A DNA stretch of 64,000 nt from Pholis gunnellus (lineage: Eukaryota > Chordata > Actinopteri > Perciformes > Pholidae), in contig OU342809.1 in assembly GCA_910591455.2 (NCBI GenBank), positions 3,736,363 to 3,800,362 on the forward strand, in the 5' to 3' direction. The translations under genes were made by a program, and so were the position numbers. Each line of letters starts with the position of its first letter. Position 1 is the first letter of the stretch. Shown piece by piece: positions 1 to 10,474 of this stretch. The notes beneath the pieces are model-generated. The model was not told the DNA's origin. It worked only from the letters and a program-made list of their open reading frames with translations, and ran no database searches.

Positions 1-1065
1 AATAAAATGAGTCATGCTTTTTTTGCATTCATTCATGCTGTTCAAGTAATTTAAATAAAGTCGTTTTTCTCAAAAAATGAAGGAGAGGCTCCCATTGAAC
101 CTGTGTGATCAGGCAGAACATAAACCTAAAGAACTTAATCCCTCTTACTTTTTGGACGGAATTACATGAAGGCTTTTTTTGTCAGTTGCTTTGTCGGAGG
201 TAACGCAGACATTTCACGTAGACGAGATAAAAAATCGGCCATCCTAAGAAGATGTTTAAGCTTGTAATTCGCTCTAAAATTGTATTTATCTTCCAGAATT
301 TGTCAGTAAGGTTTTATATTTTCACTCTTACTCCCTTTCAACTTGTTAAAATAGTTTTTGCTAGAATCCGTTTTAAGTTCCAATCAATCATTGGAACTGC
401 ACTTGGAAATGTTGACATCTAAGAACCACTTGTACGAACAGATTAGTTCTTAAGTGTCCACATTCACCAATTTCCACCCATTGTGAATTTTCCCTTTGGT
501 ACAAACACAATGTCCGAGTAGTCCAGACCTGTCGTAGGAGTCATGAGCTATTAGTGCCAAGCCTAACTTTTCCCTAATAGATTGTATATTTCATTACTTT
601 GAGCAATTTTGAGTTGAGAATTATATTTAAATTAGATTTATTTTTATTGCTTGACAATGTCACCATTTATTTGAATTGAATGTTGATGCTACTGGACGCT
701 ACAATATCAACATCTCAAGTTATTTCACCCAAACCTGTTGAAGCCATCGGTCTTGTTGTGGCAGGAAGTTTTTCATATGGAAACATTTCTTCTTTATTTT
801 GGTGACAGTACGACCCGAAGGTGACAAATAAATATAATTTTTTTTTCCTCATGCCTTGGCTTCAGCAGGTCACTTAATTCTGCTGCTGACGTTGTTAAAT
901 ATAGACTTTCCTTTGTGGATCTCCTAAAGCAGGACTTCATGACGCGTAGCCTTATATCATTGGGTCGTTAATTATGCTAATTTACAATTATCATGAAGAC
1001 ATGCTCATTTATGCACAGGTGGCATTCATCATGCTGCATCTGACGTGGCTCGCTCGTACGAGCCA
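1..1065. other. AT-rich noncoding stretch, no gene seen
   Basis: Stops occur frequently in all frames and there is no recognisable repeat, splice-bounded exon or RNA gene. The composition is AT-rich with scattered poly-T tracts. I see nothing to annotate beyond generic intergenic or intronic vertebrate DNA. Confidence 0.5.
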
Positions 1066-1260
1066 AAGACTGTATTTAAGAAGTGGACGTAGTCATCGTG
1101 ATGTCACCCGTTGGTTTGTGGACTGCTGTTTTTAAGCCTCGAGTTTGGTGATTTCACCGTCTAAATTACCATCGTCCCCACGTTGTTGTTTTTTGCAACC
1201 GATAAATGGAAGTGACCATTTTTGGAACGCGGAGGAGTGACGTAGAGACTAGTTGTATGG
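1066..1260 (-). repeat. Dispersed repeat family A, copy 1 (reverse orientation)
   Basis: Seen directly: the stretch with AAGAAGTGGACGTAGTCA, then GTTGGTTTGTGGACTGC, then CCTCGAGTTTGG matches the reverse complement of the end of the copy at 16900-17515 and resembles the end of the copy at 39322-39835. A further fragment lies at 21831-21872. Four related segments in both orientations argue for a mobile interspersed repeat. From memory this resembles a common, unclassified teleost repeat often found near genes. Boundaries are approximate and no coding capacity is visible. Confidence 0.65.
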
Positions 1261-3469
1261 TCCATCTTATCCACCTTAATTTACTAAATGAACAGCATGC
1301 TTGAACAAGACTTGAAACTAGAGATTCAGATCATAAACTCATGTTTACAATGTTTACTGAGGTAATAAATCAAGTGAGAAGTTTTGCCATTCAGTTTTTT
1401 ATAGGAAACATTTGAAATGAAGATTCAGATTGAATACAAAAAAAGAAGACATTTCCCACAGTGTAAGATGCACTGAACTTTTGACCGCCCAGAGACACTG
1501 ATGATTGCAACAGCATCCGCTCAGGTAGTCAGCGCAGCCGCTCGCTTGATTTTTACCCGTGAAAAGGTTAGACAAATGCCAAAAATAATTGTCAATCCTG
1601 CCTCTTGACCGCGTCTTGCCACGTTGATTATCTGAGGTGTTGCGGGTCACCGACGTCTGGGCGGCTTGAATCTGGCGTCCGAGACCGAAGGCTGCTTCGG
1701 TGACGGTGAATCTGAGCTCCCGGGTCTGTCTTCAGCCGCTGTGAGCAGAAATCTCAACGACTTGAGTATGTGACTCACTTCCTGCCCGGCTCAAAAGAGT
1801 GAAAGAGCGAACTGTACTTACAGCGATGTCAAGTTTCCCAGAGGAAGAAGAAGAAGAAGAAGCGTAAAACACTCCAGGCATGAATCCAGACTGTATATTC
1901 ATACACTGGTGTAGCCGTCAAGCACTTAGCTGGTTCAGTGAGCATCGGGCAAAGTTTGAATATCATGTTTATTAAGGGAGAGGGGAGGCTTTGAGTATAA
2001 TATTCACTACCATATGCTCAACATAATGTTTGCTTCTACTTCTGGAAGACAGAATCAGGCACCCGGCGTGTTTTAGAATCGAGTTCACCTTGAACGCCAG
2101 CATCTGTTGTGGAAGTTTGCATATAGGTACTTTTATAACCTTTAATGAAGTGATCCTGAGAATCCAACAGACACTCATCGCGTGTTGTGGGAAAATAATG
2201 TTTTGCCGAAGGTCCGTTTACTTCCAATTTTACCTCCATTTTCGCTTCACCAAGCCATTTAAAATTCACGGTCTATTACCGTAAGTAACATAAAACTGTA
2301 GTCAACCTCTAATAGCTGCCAACAACTCCGTCAACCCCCGCAGATACATTCACTTTGGGCTAAAGGGCAGCAAGACTAGGTGGATACCATTTGAAGCTTT
2401 CTACACCTTGTATTGTTTGTTAGTAATGGAGAGGTAAAAAGGCATTACAGCATTATTAAAGTCAACACACGTTTTGTTAGAACTGTAGTGTTCTTTACAC
2501 AAACAGTTTGATACTTTGCTGGCAACTTTAACTGTTACATTTGTATATAGTAGTAATGGCTATAGCTGTAATACTAGGCATGCATCAAGAGGTTGTTTTT
2601 CACTTCCTGTTTCAAATTCTAATGCAAGGCAACGTACCGTCGCGTTCAGAAGAATGAATTACACAAAATAGATGACGTCACAGAAAACCAGCTCCTCTCC
2701 AAATATATCACTATGATCATTAATCGGGAACTGTATTGCTTTTGTTTGAATACCGGCAGCTGTTTACCGTTGTTTAATTGAGCTTTTTGTTTTAGCTAAA
2801 TTGAGGCGTGGGTACTAATTGTTATTGTCATTAGTAGTTTGATTTTTGATGACTTGTTGGTTTTGTTGGTTGTTGTTTCCTTGCTCTTCCTTTTCTTTTT
2901 GTTCCCTTTTCTTACTTTGGATTTTACCTGCATATTTGTTTTTGCATTGTGATGTAGTGTTTTGTACAAACCCCAGGAAGACTAGTTTCTACTAATGGCG
3001 AGTCCGGGTGAATGAAAAAATATAATAATTTTCATATCTAATAGTTAATTACTATTAGGGGCTGAACTACCAGCCTGGTACCAAATTAAACTTCCCATAC
3101 AATGAACCTGTATTGTGAATTACCTTTTGAGTGAATCGTATTTCCTCGTTTGTTTTTGACGTATCACAAGTGAAGCTCAGCTCTCTATGCTTCATTAATC
3201 CCTCCTCACGCTTCCTCGTAATCAGCTCACTATGAGCGTTCACTCTTCAAATTATATCTACCAGATTTTTACCACCGCCTCCCATCGGCCAATCAAGTCG
3301 CTGCTGTCAAACCTCTTCTCTCTGCTGCTGTCTGCGGTCATTTCAGGAGGATTTGACACAACCTCCTCCACCACATTCACATCCAGAAACTTTAATACGC
3401 TATAACCTTCTCCGTCTGAATATTGCAATAACTTAGAAAAACAAAAACTCTGATATTGTGGGTTGCTTC
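1261..3469. other. Noncoding stretch with a short (GAA)n tract
   Basis: It contains a short GAA-type trinucleotide run around 1844-1862 and otherwise unique AT-rich sequence. Overlapping ORFs of 68-84 codons on both strands around 2030-2280 look like chance openings, with no family resemblance. Nothing else can be supported. Confidence 0.45.
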
Positions 3470-3745
3470 TACGTCACTAATTTGTCATTCATGAGGGTGT
3501 TTTTCTGCATCCCCCTCAATTCTGAAATATTATAAAGGAAAGAAAGAGGTGTGTGATGGGGAGGAGAGTAAAGTCTATCCGACAGAAATGATGAGAGAGG
3601 CTGCAGAGCTGAATGCGCTGGCATGGCATTTACAAGTGTCCCATCAAAACAACACGTGAAAGCCGCTTGTTGGCCACGATGCATTATAAAAAATAAAAAA
3701 CTCACCCTGCACATGTCCAGATCAGTCACATTACTGACAGAACAT
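3470..3745. repeat. Duplicated noncoding block B, copy 1
   Basis: This block matches 6960-7315 in the same orientation. Shared strings include CGACAGAAATGATGAGAGAG, GAATGCGCTGGC, GCTTGTT and GCACATGTCCAGA, in the same order and with mostly similar spacing. Copy 2 carries about 65 extra bases. The block has no convincing ORF. It may be an unclassified interspersed repeat or a local duplication of a regulatory element; the window cannot decide which. Confidence 0.7.
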
Positions 3746-4145
3746 GAAGTCAGTTGAACGTACATTTAAACATGCAGATATGATGATTTCATTTTGATTT
3801 GATTCTTATGTCATCAGCATTAGAACATTGTTAAGTCCTGCTGCTTATGTGTAGACCTTTAACATTTGATACTTCTAAAACAAGGGTAGCAGTAAAAGGT
3901 ATTTCTTGATTGTTGGCATCCATGCAGATACATCATTTGTACTTAGTATAGGTTTGGCCTGGGATCAGGGATGTGATGGCTGATTAGACTCATCTGGAGT
4001 GATTTTACATTGATGAAGCAGATTTTGTTGTGAAGAGAAATGTTCGCGTCCATATCTATGATTTATAGTCATAGATTCTTTAATTTTTTTAAAGAACATC
4101 CGTCTTGTTGAAGAGAGATTATTTAGCTCAATGCTTTATTTGACT
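3746..4145. other. Noncoding spacer
   Basis: AT-rich sequence between duplicated block B copy 1 and the inverted-repeat element. No ORF, repeat or splice-bounded exon seen. Confidence 0.4.
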
Positions 4146-4478
4146 TTAAAGGGGACTTTTTCCAGTTCTTGTGCACATACATTTGGATATCTGAAGTGCC
4201 TACCATAGATCAGAAAAGATGTGATTCAACAAGCCATTCAGATTTGGCTCCACTTCGTATGTCAAATGCCATTTTCATTGGAATATACCACCCCTCATCT
4301 GAGTGTCTCCACCCACGGCTTGAGAACTATACCTTTGCAGAGCTGCGCCGTATTTTTTTTGCGTAAGCCAATCAGAGCAGACTAGGCTTTTTTAGGAGAG
4401 GGTCTTAAAGAGACAGGCGCTAAAACAGAGCGTTTCAGACAGATTAACCGGAAAATGATTACGATATGTCCCCTTTAA
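4146..4478. mobile_element. MITE-like nonautonomous DNA transposon flanked by TTAA
   Basis: The segment begins TTAAAGGGGAC and ends GTCCCCTTTAA, an 11-bp perfect terminal inverted repeat that includes the TTAA on each side. It is about 330 bp long with no transposase. TTAA flanks are the target-site signature of piggyBac-type elements, so a piggyBac-derived MITE is possible, but the short terminal repeat does not prove the superfamily. The interior contains CCAATCAGAGCAGACTAGGC, which resembles a common teleost repeat from memory. The 65-codon ORF inside is not a transposase. Confidence 0.65.
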
Positions 4479-5374
4479 TGTAATATGAAATGGCCTCATA
4501 GCATCAGAAGCAACGCTTTGTAGATTTTAACTTTTGAACTATATTTTCTGAGCATTTTGGCCATTAAAAGAAAAGCAGGCCCACTGTAACAATAGATGAA
4601 ACTGTAGCTGTTGGAGGTATTTCAAATCCACTGCACTTCATCTCGTGAGTCATCTGTGCTTTAACAATTCCCTTTTACCCCCAGTGTTTGATTTGGCTCC
4701 TCATTTTGACTTGCTTTGAGAGGGGTTCAAAACCACATTCATCATATTTTTTTGGGGGAGGAATTCTTTATGCCGATAGCTCAAAGAGAGGAGTTTGAAC
4801 TCTCGTCCAGTGCCTCGTGTTTGTGTGAACCTCATGCTTTGTGGAGGTTTAGTTCAGCTGTCAGACAGCAGATTGTTGGCCACTCATACGTTGATTCATT
4901 AATCACAGAGTCATTCACGTTGTAGCTGGACTAAAGCCAAAGACAACTACTCAACGTACTGCCAGCGAAGTCAACAAGTTTGTCATTATGAGTTAAGCTG
5001 ATTGTTCTGCCAATGTATTATTTAGAGTGGTTCTCCCTTGATGCTCGTTTCACCTTTATGTCTGTCTGTTATTAAAGCTGTAGTCCAAGTGTGCTGTATT
5101 TTATAAATGCCACGAAGAATTAGAATACATTTCTCTCTACGAATTTTAAGTCCAGCACACAAAAATACACAAGTAAAAACATGAAGTGTTATAGGCAAAA
5201 TGTACCAACCTATCCAAAGTAAAATGACCTATTTAGATAGTTTTGTTGGACAATAGTGTCACAATAATGATTGCTATAAACAATACTATTGTATTTTCAG
5301 ACCATTTTAAGCCACTGATATAATTATAATAGCATAATAATGCATGTACACCCTATCAAGGAGCAATGATCTTC
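4479..5374. other. Noncoding spacer
   Basis: AT-rich unique sequence. A 69-codon ORF at 4716-4925 has no recognisable motif. Nothing further is supported. Confidence 0.4.
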
Positions 5375-5402
5375 ACATTTTTAAGAATATTCAGATTGAA
5401 AT

Positions 5403-5416
5403 AGGTCAAAAGGTCA
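5403..5416 (+). promoter_or_regulatory. AGGTCA direct repeat with 2-bp spacer (DR2-like)
   Basis: Two perfect AGGTCA half-sites in direct orientation are separated by AA. This arrangement is recognised by some nuclear receptor dimers. It lies inside dispersed repeat family C, so its presence may be inherited from the element rather than selected here. Function is inference. Confidence 0.3.
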
Positions 5417-5495
5417 AGTTTACTCTGACCTCATGTCCGTCCCATTCTCGTGAGCGCGATATCTCAGGAGCAACTTTCTTCAAATTTGGTATAAA

Positions 5496-5542
5496 CGTCC
5501 ATTTGCACTCACGGTCCATTTGCACTCACGGTCCATTTGCAC
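5496..5542 (+). repeat. 17-bp tandem repeat, about 2.8 copies
   Basis: The unit GGTCCATTTGCACTCAC is repeated head to tail inside repeat family C copy 1; the first unit differs at its first base. The other family copy at 43.5 kb lacks this expansion, so it is a private slippage product. Confidence 0.85.
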
Positions 5543-5566
5543 AACTAATTAGAATTTGGTGATGAA

Positions 5567-5581
5567 AGGTCACTGTGACCT
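5567..5581. promoter_or_regulatory. Perfect palindromic oestrogen response element consensus
   Basis: The sequence AGGTCACTGTGACCT matches the AGGTCAnnnTGACCT consensus exactly on both strands. It is embedded in dispersed repeat family C. The second copy has a two-substitution version at 43660-43674. The match is directly visible; binding by oestrogen receptor is inference. Confidence 0.45.
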
Positions 5582-5700
5582 CACAAAACACGTTTTATGG
5601 CCATAACTCGAGAATTCATATGCTAATCATGACAATTTCACACAAATGTCAAACAGGGGAAAATGAGGAAGTGATGACATTTTGGACGGACATGGGTGTA

Positions 5701-6256
5701 AACGGCATCATGACTGGTCGGCAGGTAAATCTAGTCATTTATTTGTGAAGGTGGTCCTCTGAATTCAATCACAAGTGGGCCTTAAGTTACAAAAGGTGGA
5801 GAACCCCCGATATAGATGACGCCACAGTAACCCGATCAACAAGATGTACTCATAAAACTCAACAGCAAACCTTCCATTCAGAGACAGAAAGAGAGTAAAC
5901 TGTTACAGCGCTGAGCTATTAAAAACAAAAAAAAGGGTTCAAATAAGAACAACCAGCTCAGCAAAACTGCTGTCCACAACGGGGAGAAAGTTGCCTGAAT
6001 GGCAACATTAAGTCCGCTTGTGTTTTGAAGTGGAATGATCTGACACTCACTGAAGTGTGCTTTGCCTGCCTCATCTTCCGTCTCTATGGTCGTTTTCCCT
6101 CAGTGTCTCGCCCTCCGCTGCTCATTTAGCATAATGTGACTTTCCGCCCATTAGTAGCCAGGAAGAGCTGTTCAGATCCGCAAAGACTTAGAGGTTTTTA
6201 AGAATTTATCTTTTTTGTGTGGAATACATTAAACCAGCCAAAAGGTCAATTCACCC

Positions 6257-6295
<39 letters not shown>

Positions 6296-6809
6296 TACAA
6301 GTCAGAGTGGCATCTACTCACATGGACACTTTGGGTTTTAGGAACTGAGGTTTTGAGATTTCTGCTTCCAACCCAATACAATGACACGACAGTGACATTT
6401 TTCATTTAGAATACTTTCTAGTACAGAAATAGCTCAAGTGAAAGTGGTTGTCAGAGTTTTTTTTTAACTTTGAGTAGCACAAACATGTTTACTTTCATCT
6501 CCATTGTATTGGTGTTGAATGAAAGCTCCAGAGAAAAAGACCTCAACATCTCGGCATATAAAACTAAATCAATATGCACGGCATAATATTTACCACTGAA
6601 TTACTATTTCTCTGCTGATATGGATAATGAGATATCTGCTTTTATAAATCTGTATTCCAAACTATGTGGAACCTATTGGGAGCATTTTAATGGAAAGAAA
6701 TGTGAGGACAGGGATCTCTGTGGCGCTCACAGCGGTCTGCTGTGACTCATGCTAAAAGTGGAAACACAGTATTGGTGCCTGGTTACTGATCCAGCAGATA
6801 GTGGAGTCG
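5701..6809. other. Noncoding spacer containing an AC microsatellite
   Basis: Unique AT-rich sequence apart from the AC run listed separately. No ORF of interest. Confidence 0.4.
6258..6291 (+). repeat. (AC)17 microsatellite
   Basis: An uninterrupted AC dinucleotide run of 34 bases. Confidence 0.97.
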
Positions 6810-6895
6810 GAGTAATCATCTGGGGAAGTTTCATGGCAATATCATTTAGTACAATGTTCACCCTATTCACCTTGGGTTTCTCCCCTTAAGCTATA
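6810..6895 (+). repeat. Dispersed repeat family D, copy 1 (fragment)
   Basis: GAGTAATCA, CTGGGGA and GTTTCATGG occur in the same order at 61260-61345, followed in both places by a weaker stretch ending in CCTTAA and AAACC. The shared segment is short (about 30 strongly matching bases), so this is a fragment of an unclassified interspersed repeat. Confidence 0.5.
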
Positions 6896-6959
6896 AACCC
6901 CTTCTTCTAACCGAATATTTCAAAAAGAAATACAAAATCTCAGAAAAATTCTGTTCTCT

Positions 6960-7315
6960 ACAGAACTAATTTGTCATCGAGTGGAGAAGAAGAAAAAGGA
7001 ACGGCTATATGAGGCTGTTTCCTGCATCCCTGCCTATTCTGAAATCTTGTTTTGTGGCCGACAGAAAGGAGAAGCCTGCCTCACAAAAGGTGTGCGATCA
7101 GAAAGGAGAGTGAAATCATTCCAGGAATGTTGATGGACATGCTCAGCTGTAATGCACGACAGAAATGATGAGAGAGAGGCTGCTGAACCGAATGCGCTGG
7201 CTTGGCGATTACACGTAGGCGAGCAAAACAGCATGTGAAAGCAGCTTGTTAGTCATGACATAATAATAAAAACACCGTGCACATGTCCAGAGCAGTTACA
7301 TTGCTGACAGAGGAT
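6960..7315. repeat. Duplicated noncoding block B, copy 2
   Basis: The partner of 3470-3745, about 3.5 kb downstream and in the same orientation. It shares GACAGAAATGATGAGAGAG, GAATGCGCTGGC and GCACATGTCCAGA. It has additional sequence around 7055-7135 that copy 1 lacks. The antisense 66-codon ORF within it is not conserved in frame with copy 1 and is probably incidental. Confidence 0.7.
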
Positions 7316-8965
7316 AAAATATCAAAACAACATGATTTAAATTTGTTTTAATAAGTTCGGTATCGGCACCACGTTTCAGATCCAGCGGATTGTTGTTATC
7401 TTTCAAATCAGGAGTTTAATGATTGTAGTCATGAAATGGCACATGAGCTACATGTTTTAAAATGGTGACATAATCAGTCAAATAATGAATGAGTCAATCG
7501 TACAAAAACTAATCAGCAGCTATTTAAAAAGCAATTCATCATTCATGATGAAGCGTGACTATTTTCTGATATTTCATAGACTAAATCATAAATCTTTTTC
7601 TCACTCAAAGTAGTTTTTATACTTTTTTAATCATACCTGTAAAAATGTTATGTAGGAGGAGGGCCGAGTCGTTATATACAGTACATTAGAGTTGTGAGAG
7701 TCTTCTTGTTGTCTCTAATTAGGACTGCAGAGATGATAATGGGAGCTAATAGATTGCTAGACAGCGGCACCAAAGTGCCAAAGAATCAAAAGGAAGACAT
7801 TGAATTCCCTTATGAAATATGCATCAATGACAGTGAAATGAAGCCCAAAGGCAGGCTGTGTTTGTTTGGGGAGTGGGGCGGAGGCCGGGTTGAAGTAGGT
7901 TGCGTAGCCATTCCTTTTTAAACATGCACGCCAGCTGTTGACGAAGGCACGAAGCAGCTTTGATCAGCGAGAGGAGGTGTGCTGAGGTTGACGTTGCAGA
8001 TGAGGACCTGAAGGCGACTGAGGCTGCCTGCGTGCTTGATTTATTTTATTTTCAAAAGCTTTTGTTTGGAAAGGAAAGTCGTGATTTTTAAAGTTAAAGT
8101 GGCGCTTTGTCTTCAAAATTCTGCTTTGACGTTAACAGTTGTGATTGTACGGGGAGGTTTTGCTTTGTTGTGGGCTGACTGATTCTTTTAATAATCTGAG
8201 ATTTGTATAGAAAGCCCACCAGAATGTGCAGGTGGTGAATGTAGAACGGCAGAGCGCCGTGCGAAGCAGTACATCAAACTCCAACAGACTCCAGTAAACA
8301 ATGAAACCTTCATGAATAATTGCTTCCAATTGTTCCCCCTGATGGAGGCACCAGGATTACCAATAAACGGCTGAATATTTACTCCTCCGCACTCCCACGG
8401 TTAACGGATCTCTCTGAGCCGGTAAAGTCTGCTCGCTGAAAGCTCAGATTGACAAAAGAGCAAACTCCAAAAGTCAGCATTTGTACAAGGCGCCCTGGGG
8501 AGGAAATTCAAACAGCACAGTTGATGCACCTGCGACTGAAGATGTTCATTGTCGTCACTAATTTATCACTGGAAATTCAGGCAACACAGGTGCTCTGACA
8601 GTACAGGTCTGGAGATTACTGCTGATTCATTGGCTGTCTGGAGCTCAGAAAAAAAGCTCAAGATAGGAACTATTTCCAGATGTTTGCCTAAATATATAAC
8701 AAGTTGACACTTTAGATAATTGTGATGCTCATTGTGATGTCTAACTCATTTCACACTATTAGAGAGAAAGATTAAACTGTTACATAGAATCACTTTGCTA
8801 CTCAACATGTTCTTGGTTGGTGTGATGTTTTCAGGTTATTATTGGTTTAAACTATAAAGCTAAATTATTTAAGTTAAGAGCATTCAATTTCTTTATTCAA
8901 AAGTTGCTTGGACTCACTTAAAATGTCACCGTTCACTCAAAAGTGAAGCCAATGCAGAGGTCTAA
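7316..8965. other. Noncoding stretch, no gene recognised
   Basis: Mostly unique sequence. A 75-codon ORF at 7694-7921 has no recognised domain. Around 8940-8965 the words AAGTGAAGCCAATGCAGAGG echo a segment of repeat family A and may be a small fragment of it. Confidence 0.4.
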
Positions 8966-9205
8966 ACCATCTAAACCAAGACCAAGTCATGACCAAAATC
9001 AAGGCAGACTGAAGCCCAGTCAAGACAAAGACTTTGAAGGGTCAAGACCAAGTCAAGACCAAGACTTTTAAGGGTTGAGACCAAGTCAAGACCAAGACAA
9101 AGGGCAGGGCTGGACTGATTCAAGACCAATACTTTGAAGGGGCGAGAGCGAGACTTTGAAGGGTTGAGACTGAATCAAGACCAAGACCAGTGCGAGTCCC
9201 ACACT
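8966..9205 (+). repeat. Degenerate tandem repeat (AAGACCAAGTC-type minisatellite)
   Basis: The words CAAGACCAAG and ACTTTGAAGGG recur at intervals of roughly 30-45 bases over about 240 bases, with the variants CAAGTCAAGACC and GGGTTGAGAC. Copies are imperfect, so it is an old minisatellite. The antisense 67-codon ORF across it arises from the repeat composition. Confidence 0.8.
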
Positions 9206-10170
9206 GCATGACACACTTTCGAGAAAATGTGGAAGATGCAAACCAACGGCACTCCTTGAATTGATCTGAAACATCCACATTATCATCAAACATCCACAGA
9301 AAACTAATTAAGTTTACCTCTCATTTACCTCTGTTATTGCCATATATACAGGAAATGTGTGTATGTAAAAGTGCTCCAGGAGAAATGTCTTGATATGCAA
9401 ATCAGACAATACACAGGCAAGACCAATCTCGAGCGCTACAACACTGCTTCTTAGGTACAGACTGTATCTGAAAAGGTTTTAAAGACCCAAATTTACTCAG
9501 AAATGTCCAGAACTCATTGTGCTGATTCTCCAGCCAAAACACAAGCATAACTGTCATTAAAACGTTTTCATGGCAATACATTACCTTGACACAAGAGCGT
9601 TTTGGCCGGATCTCTGCTCTATTTAACTAGCTTACTCGTCCCTTTTGTATACGACTTGTGCCAGTTACAGGCCGCGCACCTGGAGCTGTACCAGAAACCT
9701 GTTGAAAATGTTGTCACATTTCCTTCGGCCGCTGCGAGAGAGATCGATAAACGTCAGGGATGACTTAATGTCCTGTTATTTCGGCCACCTGCGTCCCCAG
9801 ACTCACACACACAAACACAGTGTCAGTGCGGTGTCCCCGACAAAATCTAATTCTGCCGGCTCCGTTTGTTCAGGTACACACATCTACCCCCATAAATTGA
9901 GCTCATGCATTATTGAGGTCTGTCCCGCTGCTCCGACCCTTAACTGTAATTAGTTTTGCCCAACACTTCTTATCATGATACACTTTGTGAGCCGCAGGAA
10001 GGGGTCAGAGGAGCGTGAATACATTGTCCCTTTTAAAGACGGGAAAGTGGAGGAGAGCAGGGTGGAAAGATCCACTGAGAGAGCAGGTTTTTTTGTTGCA
10101 GAAACTGTTAGTTGCACCTTGGCGAGGAGAGTTGTGTTTCGGGGGATGCTGGGGGTGGGGGGAGGAGTGC
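9206..10170. other. Noncoding stretch
   Basis: Unique sequence with several overlapping ORFs of 60-112 codons on both strands near 9650-10300. They shadow one another in different frames and none shows a recognisable domain. No gene is supported. Confidence 0.4.
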
Positions 10171-10310
10171 GAGGAAGGGAGGCTCTTGAGAGAGTCTGTG
10201 GACAAATGAGAGAACGAAGGAGAGGAGGGGGGGGGGGGGAGGAAGAGAGAGAGAGAAAGAACATCCATGCACGGGAGTGGGAAGACAAAAAAAAGAAAAG
10301 AAATCCACAT
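10171..10310 (+). repeat. Purine-rich low-complexity tract with a 13-G run
   Basis: The strand is almost wholly G and A over long runs, with 13 consecutive G at 10227-10239 and (GA)n just after. Overlapping ORFs on both strands arise from this composition. Such tracts can adopt triplex or quadruplex structures, but function is not shown. Confidence 0.85.
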
Positions 10311-10339
10311 TGACAGGCTACTCACTGCCTTGACAATGA

Positions 10340-10474
10340 GTGTTTATCCCACTTTTCTGAGAGCCAATCATCTGCTCCCGCATGAGTCATGGAGATCATT
10401 TAGACCGGAGCATCGGAGGAGCTCCCTCTTGGTAAAGGACCGAGCGCGGAGATGCTTTTACATGCTTTAGACAG
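10340..10474 (+). other. Candidate noncoding first exon with strong splice donor
   Basis: The exon would end AGACAG followed by GTGAGT (10475-10480), a near-perfect donor. Upstream lie AGCCAATCA (CCAAT-like) at about 10361 and a locally CpG-containing stretch around 10410-10450. No TATA box or clear start site is visible, so the left boundary is arbitrary. An upstream ORF that begins with ATGAGTGTTTATCCC ends just before the donor; it matches no family that I know. It may be the 5' UTR exon of a plus-strand transcript or only a chance donor. Confidence 0.25.

Larger units (their letters stand above)
5375..5700 (+). repeat. Dispersed repeat family C, copy 1
   Basis: This matches 43515-43785 in the same orientation. 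Shared strings are TAGAATTTGGTG, GACCTCACAAAACACG, GGCCATAACTC, CATGCTAAT versus TATGCTAAT, and CACAAATGTC, all in order. From memory the sequence corresponds to an abundant teleost interspersed repeat of uncertain class. The copy is distinguished by an internal 17-bp tandem (5496-5542) and nuclear-receptor half-site motifs. No coding capacity is evident; the 72-codon ORF here is incidental. Confidence 0.75.

Noticed and set aside
1822..1890. Possible 69-nt minus-strand exon, open in frame, with a perfect GTAAGTA donor
   Set aside because: The acceptor side (TATGAATATACAG) has almost no pyrimidine tract, and the open frame is mainly a Ser run from the GAA tract.
9950..10325. Overlapping ORFs up to 112 codons on both strands
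   Set aside because: They arise from the purine-rich low-complexity tract and shadow each other.
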